Below are positions 1 to 7,747 of a DNA stretch of 17,993 bases, piece after piece. The notes under the pieces are model-generated. The model did no database searches and had not been told where the DNA came from. It was given only the letters and a program-made list of their open reading frames with translations. The stretch is taken from assembly GCA_038227745.1 (NCBI GenBank), contig JBBRPS010000098.1:1-17993 (forward strand), read 5' to 3'. The position numbers and the translations under genes were made by a program. Origin of the DNA: DASPXY01 sp038227745 (GTDB lineage: Bacteria > Planctomycetota > Planctomycetia > Gemmatales > Gemmataceae). Numbering within the stretch: the first letter of the stretch is position 1; each line of letters begins with the position of its first letter.

Positions 1-87
1 CGACTCGCGGAGCGAGTCGCCCACGAACCCGGAACCGGCGCCAGAGCGACTCGCGGAGCGAGTCGCCCACGAACCCGGAACCGGCGC
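1..87. repeat. Two direct copies of a 41-bp repeat with an internal palindrome
   Basis: The copies at 1-41 and 47-87 are identical and separated by 5 bp. Each starts with a perfect inverted repeat, CGACTCG, 5-bp loop CGGAG, CGAGTCG, followed by a shared 22-bp tail. The block ends just before the start region of the DUF1501 gene. It resembles the REP-like palindromes scattered between genes in large planctomycete genomes. No function can be read from it. The left copy may continue beyond the window. Confidence 0.85.
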
Positions 88-119
88 GGGTGCATTGCTT
101 GAACCAAGGGGGGACTGAC

Positions 120-1520
120 ATGCTGACCATTCACGATAGCGACCGCCGCCTCGACCGCCGGGCCTTCCTCCGCGTCGGCAGCCTGGCCCTCGGCGGCCTG
201 TCGCTGCCGGACCTGCTGACGGCCCGGGCGCGCGCCGCGGAGACGCGCCGGACCGTCGTCAAGGACCGCTCCGTGATCTTCCTGTTTTTGCACGGCGGCC
301 CGAGCCAAACCGAAACGTTCGATCCGAAAATGACCGCCCCGGTCGAGTTCCGCAGCACCACCGGCGAGGTCGCCACGCGCCTGCCCGGCGTGACGTTCGG
401 CGGCACCTTCCCGCGGCTCGCGTCCCTGGCCGACCGGCTCACCGTGGTGCGCTCCTTCGTCGCCGGCGACGGCAACCACGACATCAAGCCGGTCGTCGGC
501 CGCGACACACTCGGGGCCAATCTCGGCTCGATCTACTCCTTCGTCGCGGGGCAGAACCGTTCGGACACGGGCCTGCCCACCAATGTTCTGCTGCTCCCGC
601 GCGCCGTGGACCCGAGCACGCAGGCGGGCACCACGGCGTTCGGCCGCTTCACCAACACCGGCACCCTCGGCAGCGCCTGCGCTCCCTTCGACCCGAGCGG
701 CGGCGGTCAGCTCCAGAACGACATGCGCCTGTCGATGCCGCTGGCGCGGCTGGCAGACCGCCGGCAGCTCCTCGCGCAGCTCGACCGGGTGCGCTTCGGG
801 CTGGCCGAGCGCGGCCTGCTGGACTCGATGGACCGCGTGCGCGACCAGGCCCTGCAGACGGTCCTCGGCGGCGTCGCGGACGCCTTCGACCTGCGTCGCG
901 AGGACGCGCGCGTCGTCGGCCGCTACGACACCGCGCCGCTGGTGCGTCCGGAGAACATCGACCGCCGTTGGCGGAATTACAACAACTACGTCGATAACGC
1001 GAAGACGCTCGGCCGACTGCTGCTGCTCGGGCGGCGGCTGTGCGAGCGCGGCTGCGGCTTTGTGACTATTACGACCAATTTTGTATGGGATATGCACGCC
1101 GACGTGAACAACGCGGGCGTCGCGGAGGGCATGCGCTACATGGGCCGGCCGCTCGACCACGCGGTGTCGGCGTTCCTGGAGGATGTCGAGACGCGCGGCC
1201 TGAGCGACCGCATCCTGCTGGTGGTGTGCGGCGAGATGGGGCGGACGCCGCGGATCAACCGCAACGGCGGCCGTGACCACTGGGGCAACCTTGCGCCGCT
1301 GCTGCTGGCCGGCGGCGGCCTGCGCATGGGGCAGGTGGTCGGCCGTTCCGACCGCAACGCGGGGTCGCCGGCCTCGACGCCGGTGCGCATCCAGAACCTG
1401 GTGGCGACCGTGCTGCACACGCTGTTCGACGTCGGCGAGCTGCGGCTGGTGCCGGGTCTGCCGCGCGAACTCACGCAGACCATGACGGGCTGGGAGCCGA
1501 TCCCGGGCGTGATGGCGTGA
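120..1520 (+). CDS. DUF1501 family protein with Tat signal
   Basis: A 466-residue protein of the DUF1501 family, a sulfatase/alkaline-phosphatase-fold group greatly expanded in planctomycetes and usually exported. ATG at 120 is preferred over an in-frame GTG at 90 because a purine-rich AAGGGGGG lies about 6 bp upstream and because it puts the twin-arginine motif (RRAFLRVG, near residue 13) at the right distance from the N-terminus. A hydrophobic LALGGLSLPDLL stretch and an ARARA cleavage-like site follow. The C-terminal third has the family signature GEMGRTPRINRNGGRDHWG followed by LLLAGG. DUF1501 genes normally pair with a DUF1549/DUF1553 gene upstream; that would lie outside the window. The substrate is unknown. 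It belongs to the host chromosome rather than to the element downstream. Confidence 0.9.
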   Translation: MLTIHDSDRRLDRRAFLRVGSLALGGLSLPDLLTARARAAETRRTVVKDRSVIFLFLHGGPSQTETFDPKMTAPVEFRSTTGEVATRLPGVTFGGTFPRLASLADRLTVVRSFVAGDGNHDIKPVVGRDTLGANLGSIYSFVAGQNRSDTGLPTNVLLLPRAVDPSTQAGTTAFGRFTNTGTLGSACAPFDPSGGGQLQNDMRLSMPLARLADRRQLLAQLDRVRFGLAERGLLDSMDRVRDQALQTVLGGVADAFDLRREDARVVGRYDTAPLVRPENIDRRWRNYNNYVDNAKTLGRLLLLGRRLCERGCGFVTITTNFVWDMHADVNNAGVAEGMRYMGRPLDHAVSAFLEDVETRGLSDRILLVVCGEMGRTPRINRNGGRDHWGNLAPLLLAGGGLRMGQVVGRSDRNAGSPASTPVRIQNLVATVLHTLFDVGELRLVPGLPRELTQTMTGWEPIPGVMA

Positions 1521-1527
1521 GCCGCGT

Positions 1528-2020
1528 TCAGGAGGGAACCGTGGGCAGGTGAGCCAGGTCCAGGCCGATCTGCCAGAGGCGTTTCGCGGCGGCCTCATCG
1601 TATGACTCCGGCGCGGAAGGTGGTCACACAAGCCCGACGCGCCAGCGAGGGACCCCTCGCTGGCGCGTCGGGCTTGTGTCAACGATGCGCGCCTCGCGGA
1701 TCTTCCGCCCGTTGGCATATAGCTCGACGCGGTCCGCCGTCACCCACGACGGCCCGAGCTGCCGATTGTGCTCCGTGATGATCGGCAGCTCGATGCCCTC
1801 GCCCGCGAGGGTCACCACCCGCTCGTCGGCGCTCGCGTCACCGTGGCCGGAGTAGGTCAGCGTGTGGACGTGCGTGTCGCAGCTCACGTAACCCTCGGTC
1901 GGCACCTCGCGGTGGATGGTGAGCGCCTGGCGAACCGTGTCGCCCGCCTTGACGGAGACGCGGGCGGTGGCGACGCCGTACTCGAAGCCGCGGCCGGCGT
2001 GGATCGTGTAGTCGCCGGCG
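1528..2020 (-). pseudogene. Decayed PHP-type (CehA/McbA-like) metallohydrolase gene
   Basis: Read on the minus strand from the tRNA fragment, this gives PAGDYTIHAGRGFEYG, a stretch typical of a beta-rich leader domain, then CDTHVHT and ITEHNR, the metal-binding motifs of PHP-domain hydrolases of the CehA/McbA type. Straight after ITEHNRQ the frame jumps to GPSWVTADRVELYANGRK, which I associate with a much later part of such proteins, so a large internal deletion is likely. The 5' end is cut at the tRNA fragment and has no start. Near the 3' end the palindrome at 1626-1679 adds a frame ending in TGA at 1624-1626. The same frame then continues without it (SAPESYDEAAAKRLWQIGLD) to a stop at 1528-1530. 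It is convergent with the DUF1501 gene. The PHP motifs are clear; the deletion and the assignment of the tail are inference. Confidence 0.65.
1626..1679. repeat. Perfect 26-bp inverted repeat (planctomycete-type palindrome)
   Basis: The left arm at 1626-1651 and the right arm at 1654-1679 are perfect reverse complements around a 2-nt centre. The core is AGCCCGACGCGCCAGCGAGG and its complement. Read through in the minus-strand gene it encodes TSPTRQRGVPRWRVG, a peptide signature I recognise as a recurring insertion in planctomycete proteins. It therefore looks like a mobile or REP-like palindrome that landed in the metallohydrolase pseudogene. It could also act as a bidirectional terminator between the convergent genes, although there is no T-run on either side. 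Confidence 0.9.
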
Positions 2021-2050
2021 GGGACTCGAACCCAGGACCTACGGATTAAC
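2021..2050 (-). pseudogene. 3' half of tRNA-Asn(GTT), probable attachment-site remnant
   Basis: The minus strand reads GTT at the anticodon position, then AATCCGT (end of the anticodon loop and 3' stem), AGGTC (variable loop), CTGGG, TTCGAGT (T-loop) and CCC. This matches tRNA-Asn from the anticodon to the T-stem. The 5' half and the acceptor stem are missing: sequence diverges upstream of the anticodon and at T-stem position 64. Breakage at the anticodon loop is typical of tyrosine-integrase crossover sites. It lies between the decayed metallohydrolase and a probable integrase tail, which supports a degenerate att site. It cannot make a functional tRNA. Confidence 0.6.
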
Positions 2051-2057
2051 CTACCGT

Positions 2058-2228
2058 GGAGACGAAACCACAAATCCAAATCCTGTAATGTCTTGCAACG
2101 CCGACACTTCCCCGGTTGCACACGGGTTGCACGGCGATGCCGAGCTGGCCCGTCTCATCGACGCCTGGCCGAACCTGCCCGAACAGGTCCGCCGCATCAT
2201 CTTGACCTTGGTTGATAGCTGCAAATGA
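2058..2228 (+). pseudogene. C-terminal tail of a probable integrase, truncated
   Basis: An open frame with no good start runs from the tRNA fragment to TGA at 2226-2228; an ATG occurs at 2088. It ends DAELARLIDAWPNLPEQ followed by VRRIILTLVDSCK. The pattern of an acidic start, AW.LPE, VR..I and a C-terminal LV is one I associate with the extreme C-termini of planctomycete phage-type integrases, which often sit against the tRNA attachment site. No catalytic residues of a tyrosine recombinase (R, H-x-x-R, Y) are present, so only the tail survives. The assignment rests on this short tail and its position, so it is tentative. Confidence 0.4.
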
Positions 2229-2824
2229 CGCGGCGAGCTGTCCCCGCCGCGGGCCGGTTGTCCCTTCACCGGGCTGCCGGCCCGCTGGCGTTTCCTCACT
2301 CGGCGGGCTGCATATCTGAATCTACAGGGCGCCTTCATTTCCCCCTGCACGGGACCGGCCCAACTGGCCCACTACCCGGCGACCCCCCGGAAATCACAGG
2401 GAATTCCACGGGCCAGTTCCCACCCCCGCACCGGCCCATCGACCGGCAATCAGCCCACGAAACCGGCCCACAACTTGCCTCGCCTGCCAAAAAAATGTCC
2501 GTCTGAGCGAATCCTACACGCGGCCTACACGGCCCGCGCTGAACCCACACCGCGACTGCCGAAAAAGTTCCGGAAAATATCGGCTGGTGTTCGGCGCACG
2601 GTCGAGTTGAGGGACGCAACCCCTTGCGGAGCAAGTGGCTGTTGTCTGTGCAGGTGTCGGCACCGCCCGCCCCGCGTCCACCCTTGTGCCGGCGCCGTGC
2701 CGTGGCAGTCTGGGACCATGAGACGTGCGATGTGCAATTCGTGTTGACGCGGTCGCGTGTAGCCCGCCTCCTGGTCAGGAGATGGAGGACGTGCGATGTG
2801 CGATACCCGATGGGGGAAAAGGCC
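2229..2824. other. Gene-less stretch with short direct repeats, upstream of the element genes
   Basis: I see no convincing gene here; the open frames present lack family resemblance and good start signals. The 9-mer ACCGGCCCA occurs three times (2354-2362, 2430-2438, 2462-2470), and a related TGGCCCA lies at about 2365. A 14-bp direct repeat GACGTGCGATGTGC is found at 2722-2735 and 2788-2801. Between its copies lies a near-palindrome, CTCCTG GT CAGGAG (2768-2781), just ahead of the first HTH gene. These could be binding sites for integrase, an excisionase-like protein or a replication protein of the integrated element, but that is inference. A TTGACG hexamer at 2744-2749 has no convincing -10 partner. 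Confidence 0.5.
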
Positions 2825-3064
2825 ATGTCCGCCGCGACTATCAGCCGCGACCTGATTTTGGGAGAGGTGGGCGAGCGCCTCGGCGTTGCCACCTGGAAAG
2901 TGCAGCGCGTCTACACCCGCGGGCTTTTGCCGCCGGCCCGTCGCATTGGCAGATTCCGCGTCGTCAGCGAGGACGAACTGCCCGCGCTCGAAGCCGCGTT
3001 GCGGCAGGCCGGCTACTTGCCGCGCGAGACAACGAGCGCCGCCCCTGAGGAGACCCATACATGA
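2825..3064 (+). CDS. Small MerR/excisionase-like HTH protein
   Basis: A 79-residue protein. The segment LGEVGERLGVATWKVQRVY followed by TRGLLPPARRIGRFRVV looks like the N-terminal winged HTH of MerR- or AlpA-type DNA-binding proteins: helix, turn, recognition helix, then a wing with R-x-G-R-x-R-V. Such proteins act as excisionases or regulators in integrated elements. ATG at 2825 is chosen because GGGGGAAAAGG precedes it directly; an in-frame ATG at 2810 would add five residues, and the frame extends further upstream without family resemblance. Its TGA overlaps the ATG of the next gene (ATGA), so the two are probably translationally coupled. It is the first gene of the element's operon. Its target is unknown; repeats just upstream are candidates. 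Confidence 0.7.
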   Translation: MSAATISRDLILGEVGERLGVATWKVQRVYTRGLLPPARRIGRFRVVSEDELPALEAALRQAGYLPRETTSAAPEETHT

Positions 3065-3345
3065 GCGCCGACACTCTGACCCTGACGTCCGACACCGCGC
3101 CAGTCCTTGCCGCCGTGCCGCTGGGCGAGCGCCTGACCTGGACCACGGCCGACCTGTCCGCGCTCACGGGCATCAGCCAGCGGCAGCTGCGCCGCCTGGA
3201 CGCCGACCGGCATATCCCCGGGCGGCTGACGTGCGGCAGGCGCGTGCTGTACGCGGCCGAGACGGTCCGGGAATGGATCCGTGAGGGGATGCCGGACCGC
3301 GATCGCTGGGAGCAGCTGCAGCGGGCGCGCCGGGGTGGGCGATGA
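3061..3345 (+). CDS. Small excisionase/AlpA-like HTH protein
   Basis: A 94-residue protein with one recognisable unit: WTTADLSALTGISQRQLRRL followed by DADRHIPGR and a wing ending in YAAETVREWI. This is the AlpA/excisionase-type winged HTH found in phage-like elements, where such proteins bend DNA for excision or regulate the element. It starts at the ATG that overlaps the previous stop, and its own stop lies 25 bp before the replication gene, so it sits inside one operon. Two HTH genes in a row suggest a control or excision module, but the recombinase they would serve is not intact here. Function beyond DNA binding is inference. Confidence 0.75.
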   Translation: MSADTLTLTSDTAPVLAAVPLGERLTWTTADLSALTGISQRQLRRLDADRHIPGRLTCGRRVLYAAETVREWIREGMPDRDRWEQLQRARRGGR

Positions 3346-3370
3346 GTCCTGATTTGGAGAGGGCGACACG

Positions 3371-6300
3371 ATGGCAAGGTTTCAGTGGAAGCGCGTGACG
3401 AAGCAATCGCCCTGCCCGGTCTGCAAGCGCCCGGACTGGTGCCGCGTCTCGACGGACGGCACCCACGCCGGCTGCATGCGCGTCGAGACGGGCTGTTTCC
3501 GCGTCAAGGAGGGCAGCGACGGCTCGCGCGTCTATCTGCATCGCCTGGCCGGCGCCCCGCGGCCCGAGGTGAACCTGCCGCCGCGCCAAGGCCCCGAAGC
3601 GCAGCGCGCCGACGCCGACACGCTGCACGCCGTCTACTCCGCGCTGCTGGATCGGCTGCAACTGGTGAAGTCGCACCGTGAAGCCCTGCACCGCCGCGGT
3701 CTGACCGACGAAGCGATAGCGCGAAACGGCTATCGCTCGCTGCCTGGGAAGGGGCGGCTGCGCATCGCCGGCGAGCTGCGCGATCGCTTCGGGGACAAGC
3801 TGCTGCGCGTGCCGGGCTTCATCGTCAAGGAAGGGCGATCCGGGCGCTACCTGACGCTGCGGGGGCCTGCCGGCCTGCTGGTCCCCTGCCGCGACCGTGC
3901 CGGGCGCATCGTGGCCCTGAAGGTGCGGCGCGACAGCGAGAGCGAAGGCGCCCCGCGCTACGTCTACGTTTCGTCCAAGGGACACGGCGGCCCCGGCCCC
4001 GGCGCGCCCGTGCATGTTCCGCTGGGCACGCCGGAGACAGCCGAACGGGTGCGCCTCACCGAGGGCGAATTGAAGGCCGACGTGGTCCAAGCCCTGACCG
4101 GCGTGCCGACCGTCTCCATTCCCGGCGCGAGCAGCTGGCGGGCCGCATTCCCTGTGCTGGAAGCGCTGGGCTGCCGCACGGCCTCTCTTGCTTTCGATGC
4201 CGATGCGCCCGACAACGCCCACGTTGCCCGCGCACTGGCGGATTGCGCGGCGGCCGCGAACGCCCGCAGCTTGGCCGTCGAGCTGGAGCGCTGGGACCGA
4301 GCAGACGGCAAGGGCATTGACGATTTGCTGGCCGCCGGCAAGGCGCCCGAGCTGCTGCAAGGGGATGCGGCGTTGCAGGCCGTGCGCGAGATCCTGGCCG
4401 TGGCAAGCGGCGGCGAACAGACGGCCCCTCCCGATGAACTGGCCCGGCTGCAGGGCGTACTCGACGACGGCGGCGCCGAAGCACTCTTCGGCGACAAGGC
4501 GCTGCTGCAAGCGCTGGCGAATCTGGCGACGGCCGACGCTGCCGCTTTCGCTGCCCACCGCGCCCGCCTCAAGGGGCGCGTGTCCCTCCGCGACCTCGAT
4601 AAGGCCCTCCGCCCTTTGCGCCCGCCCGCCTCGCCCGGCGCGGGTGATGATCTACTCCCCTACTTCGAGCAAGCCGGCTGCGTCTATCGCACCACGCTTA
4701 CGAAAGATGGCCCAGTCACGGTCACGCTGGGCAACTTCACGGCGCGCATCGTGGAGGACACGGTTCACGATGACGGCGCCGAGCAGACGTGCAGCCTGGC
4801 CGTCGAGGGAACCCTGGCCAATGGGCGGCCGCTGCCGCGGGTCCAGGTGCCGGCCGTGGACTTTGCCGGCATGAACTGGGTTGTCCCTGCCTGGGGGACG
4901 CGCGCCGTCGTCCACGCCGGCCTGGGCATCAAGGACCATCTGCGGGCGGCGCTGCAGATGCTGTCCGGCGACGTGCCGCGCCGCACCATCTACGGGCATA
5001 CCGGCTGGCGGAACGTCGGAGGCGCATGGGTCTACCTGCACGCTGGCGGGGCCATCGGCGCCGACGGGCTGGCCGTTGACACCGCTGTGTCACTGCCCGA
5101 CCCCCTCGTCGGCTTCCGTCTGCCCGTCCCGCCGGAGGGTGCCGAGTTGGCCGACGCCGTTCACGCGAGTCTGGGGCTGCTGCGCCTCGGCGCGAAGCGC
5201 GTGACGTTCCCGCTGCTGGCCGCGGTGTACCGTGCCGCGATGGGGAACACCGACTTCAGCCTGCACCTGTCCGGTCCGACCGGCTGCTACAAGAGCGAAG
5301 CCGCTGCTCTGGCGCAGCAACACTACGGCGCAGGCATGGACGCGCGGCACCTGCCCGCCAGCTGGTCTTCCACCGGCAATGCACTCGAAGCGCTGGCCTT
5401 CGCCGGGAAGGACGCGCTGCTTGTCATTGATGATTTCTGTCCGGCCGGTTCGGTCGCGGACGTGCAGCGCTACCACCGCGAGGCGGATCGACTCTTCCGG
5501 GGACAGGGCAACCGCTCCGGCCGGCAGCGCATGCGGGCCGATGCCAGCCTGCGGCCGTCGAAGCCACCGCGCGGGCTGACGTTGTCCACCGGCGAAGACA
5601 CGCCCCGCGGCCAGTCCCTTCGCGCCCGGCTGCTGGTCCTCGAAGTCTCGCCGGGTGACCTCGGGCCGCTACCCCCGGCCCACAACCCGGCACTGACCAT
5701 GTGCCAGGGGGACGCGACGGCGGGGAAGTACGCCGCGGCCCTGGCGGGCTTCATCCGCTGGCTGGCGCCGCAATACGACGCGCTTCGCGGCCAGCTGCGG
5801 GGCAAGCTGGCGGAGCTGCGGGACCGCGCCCGGGGCGATGCGCAGCACGCTCGCACGCCCGGCATCGTCGCGGACCTGGCATTGGGGCTGCGCTATCTGC
5901 TCGACTTCGCGCGCTGCGCCGGCGCCATCTCGGAGACGGAACGGGCGGAAATCTGGGAGCGAGGGTGGGCGGCCCTGACCGACGCAGCCGCAGCTCAGGC
6001 GGCGCACCTCATGGCCGCGGAACCGGCCGGGCTGTTCATGCGGTTGCTGTCGGCGGTCCTGGCAAGCGGGTGCGCGCACGTCGCCGCCGCGAACGGGGAG
6101 GCCCCGCAGGAACCGCTGCACTGGGGCTGGCGGCCCGATGAGTCCGCGGACGGGGCCGGGGCGCGATTCCGGGCACAAGGGGTGCGCGTCGGCTGGCTGG
6201 CGGACGGCGACCTGTACCTTGAGCCGGACGCGAGCTTCATGGCCGTGCAGCGCTTCGCCAGCGCACAGGGCGAGAGCTTCGCCGTGACGGAGACTACTCT

Positions 6301-6484
6301 GCGCCGCCGTCTGCGGGACAAGGGGCTGCTCGCCTCGACCGACACCGGAAGGGGCAAGCTTACTGTTCGCCGGACTCTGCAAAGCGAGCGCCGCGATGTG
6401 TTGCATGTCGTCTGGACCGCTCCGACGGCCCCCGCGAGGGAGGCCGGCGACGAAGATGGGCCGGAACCGTGGGCTGGTCCATGA
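3371..6484 (+). CDS. Primase/helicase-like replication protein (zinc finger, Toprim-like DUF3854, DUF927-like ATPase)
   Basis: A large 1037-residue protein with the layout of element-encoded replication initiators. An N-terminal zinc-binding module has Cys15, 18, 24 and 35 (C-x2-C-x5-C-x10-C), as in primases. A Toprim-like DUF3854 region follows, with LTEGELKAD near residue 231 and LAFDADAPDN near 276 supplying the acidic metal ligands. From about residue 420 a DUF927-like P-loop ATPase follows: Walker A GPTGCYKS at 635-642, Walker B LLVIDDF with Asp687-688, then an arginine-rich RGQSLRARLLVLEV segment. It probably primes and unwinds element DNA. The ATG at 3371 has GGAGAGGG just upstream. 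It is co-transcribed with the two HTH genes. The domain order is seen in the sequence; the replication role is inferred from the families. Confidence 0.75.
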   Translation: MARFQWKRVTKQSPCPVCKRPDWCRVSTDGTHAGCMRVETGCFRVKEGSDGSRVYLHRLAGAPRPEVNLPPRQGPEAQRADADTLHAVYSALLDRLQLVKSHREALHRRGLTDEAIARNGYRSLPGKGRLRIAGELRDRFGDKLLRVPGFIVKEGRSGRYLTLRGPAGLLVPCRDRAGRIVALKVRRDSESEGAPRYVYVSSKGHGGPGPGAPVHVPLGTPETAERVRLTEGELKADVVQALTGVPTVSIPGASSWRAAFPVLEALGCRTASLAFDADAPDNAHVARALADCAAAANARSLAVELERWDRADGKGIDDLLAAGKAPELLQGDAALQAVREILAVASGGEQTAPPDELARLQGVLDDGGAEALFGDKALLQALANLATADAAAFAAHRARLKGRVSLRDLDKALRPLRPPASPGAGDDLLPYFEQAGCVYRTTLTKDGPVTVTLGNFTARIVEDTVHDDGAEQTCSLAVEGTLANGRPLPRVQVPAVDFAGMNWVVPAWGTRAVVHAGLGIKDHLRAALQMLSGDVPRRTIYGHTGWRNVGGAWVYLHAGGAIGADGLAVDTAVSLPDPLVGFRLPVPPEGAELADAVHASLGLLRLGAKRVTFPLLAAVYRAAMGNTDFSLHLSGPTGCYKSEAAALAQQHYGAGMDARHLPASWSSTGNALEALAFAGKDALLVIDDFCPAGSVADVQRYHREADRLFRGQGNRSGRQRMRADASLRPSKPPRGLTLSTGEDTPRGQSLRARLLVLEVSPGDLGPLPPAHNPALTMCQGDATAGKYAAALAGFIRWLAPQYDALRGQLRGKLAELRDRARGDAQHARTPGIVADLALGLRYLLDFARCAGAISETERAEIWERGWAALTDAAAAQAAHLMAAEPAGLFMRLLSAVLASGCAHVAAANGEAPQEPLHWGWRPDESADGAGARFRAQGVRVGWLADGDLYLEPDASFMAVQRFASAQGESFAVTETTLRRRLRDKGLLASTDTGRGKLTVRRTLQSERRDVLHVVWTAPTAPAREAGDEDGPEPWAGP

Positions 6485-6566
6485 CCGTTTCGGCGTCGAA
6501 CTGGGCACTGCGACTTTCGACCGCAGGCCGGGCCGGGAAACGGGCAACCACGGGCAAGATGGGGCA

Positions 6567-7136
6567 ATGCCGATGCCGAACAAGAAAAAGACGCCGAAGC
6601 GCTGGGAGCTGGCGATTGCCGCGTTGTTGAGCGAACCGACCGCGCAGCAAGCGGCGGTGAAGGCTGGCGTGCCGTACCGCACGCTCAAGAGTTGGTTGGC
6701 GGACGCGCAGTTCCGGCAGTTATTCCGCAGCGCCCGCCTGGAGCTGGTCGCGGGGGCCATCGGGCGGCTTCAAGCGGCAATGGGGCTGGCCGTCGATACG
6801 CTCTTGGCCGTGGCGAAGGACGGCAAGAAGGATGGCGACCGCGTGCGGGCCGCCGTCGCGCTCCTCGACCATGCCCTCCGCGGCGGCGCCGAGCTGGCCG
6901 AGCCTGACGAGGGCGGCGCCACGCTCGGGGCCGTCAAGGGCACGGCCGACGTGGTGAAACTGCTGGCCGAGCGGTTGCGCCAGGTGGACGCCGCCGAACT
7001 GCCCACCGCCGAGAAGTCCCGGTTGACGGCCACGCTCGCCGACGCCCTGCTGCGTGCCATCGGCGTTGACGTGCTGGACAAGAGGCTGGAAGCCCTGCAG
7101 GTCGTGCTGACCGCCCGAAAGGACAAGGAAAGATGA
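6567..7136 (+). CDS. HTH protein, weakly like phage small-terminase DNA-binding proteins
   Basis: A 189-residue protein. The N-terminal region ALLSEPTAQQAAVKAGVPYR followed by TLKSWL is a clear helix-turn-helix of the kind found in phage small terminase subunits and related element proteins. The rest is mostly helical, with an ARLELVAGAIGRLQAAMGLAV segment and a hydrophilic C-terminus. The start at ATG 6567 gives a protein beginning PMPNKKKTPKRW; an in-frame ATG at 6456 would overlap the replication gene and add low-complexity sequence, so it is less likely. The gene overlaps the next by ATGA. No large terminase, portal or capsid gene is visible, so a packaging role is doubtful and a general DNA-binding role is safer. 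Confidence 0.6.
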   Translation: MPMPNKKKTPKRWELAIAALLSEPTAQQAAVKAGVPYRTLKSWLADAQFRQLFRSARLELVAGAIGRLQAAMGLAVDTLLAVAKDGKKDGDRVRAAVALLDHALRGGAELAEPDEGGATLGAVKGTADVVKLLAERLRQVDAAELPTAEKSRLTATLADALLRAIGVDVLDKRLEALQVVLTARKDKER

Positions 7137-7747
7137 ACGCGAACGCCGTGGCCAGGAACTACAGCCGCCTGACGCCCGAAGAGCGCTTCCGCCTGGTCCT
7201 GGCCGCGAGCGGGCGCGGCGATGAAGCCGAGCGGGACCGGCTGGCGCACGCCGGCGCGAGGATGGCGCTTTCCTTGCCGGACCATTCGCCCTACGCACTC
7301 GCCTTCCAGGATCTGGCCGAGTTCACGTTCATCGAACTGCTCGAAGCTGCCGCCTGCCAGCGCGATACCCTCGACCTGGCCGACGACGCCGAGCAAGAGG
7401 CCGAAGGAGGCCGTCGCAAAAAAACCGTCGCGCAGAAGTTCCTCGACCCGGTCTTGGTCGCCGGTTTCGTGCTGCGGACGAAGGCCGAAGGCTGGAAGCT
7501 GTTTTGCGAGCGGCTGAACGTTCCGCCTTTCTTGCTGTGGGAAGAGTTTCCGGGTTTCGACCGCCTGCAACGTGCCCTGGCCCTAGCCGAGAAAGCCACG
7601 TTCGATCCCAAGGGCTTCCTGCACTGGCTGAACGCCGCTCGGCCGGCTGAAAAGCCGGAACTAACCGACGTTCCTCTGACCGTCGAGGGAGTAGCCGACG
7701 CCACGGCGAAGATGTTTCACCAGCGCGCGGAATGGTGGGGCAGTTGA
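7133..7747 (+). CDS. Uncharacterised element protein
   Basis: A 204-residue soluble protein that I do not recognise. It opens NAVARNYSRLTPEERFRLVL, a start I associate with small element-borne proteins in planctomycetes. It has a helical, acidic middle (LDLADDAEQEAEGG) followed by a short basic patch (RRKKTVAQKF). There is no signal peptide, membrane segment or obvious catalytic motif. The start overlaps the stop of the preceding HTH gene (ATGA), so it belongs to the same operon and is its last clear member. A role in the maintenance or transfer of the element is a guess from position only. Confidence 0.6.
   Translation: MNANAVARNYSRLTPEERFRLVLAASGRGDEAERDRLAHAGARMALSLPDHSPYALAFQDLAEFTFIELLEAAACQRDTLDLADDAEQEAEGGRRKKTVAQKFLDPVLVAGFVLRTKAEGWKLFCERLNVPPFLLWEEFPGFDRLQRALALAEKATFDPKGFLHWLNAARPAEKPELTDVPLTVEGVADATAKMFHQRAEWWGS

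Noticed and set aside
1528..1623. Separate short-chain dehydrogenase C-terminus on the minus strand (SYDEAAAKRLW...)
   Set aside because: The resemblance is to a short, variable tail only, and the frame is continuous with the metallohydrolase remnant, so it is kept as part of that pseudogene.
2225..2506. 93-codon plus-strand frame after the integrase remnant
   Set aside because: No family resemblance, proline-rich translation and no ribosome site; it looks like chance in GC-rich DNA.
3173..4558. 461-codon minus-strand frame opposite the primase-helicase gene, and similar long antisense frames opposite cse1 (11365-12900) and cas7
   Set aside because: High-GC shadows of strong plus-strand genes; the peptides are low-complexity and unlike known proteins.
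6396..6566. Upstream extension of the HTH gene to 6396 or 6456
   Set aside because: The extra residues are low-complexity and lie partly in the end of the replication gene; ATG 6567 gives a sensible basic N-terminus just before the HTH.
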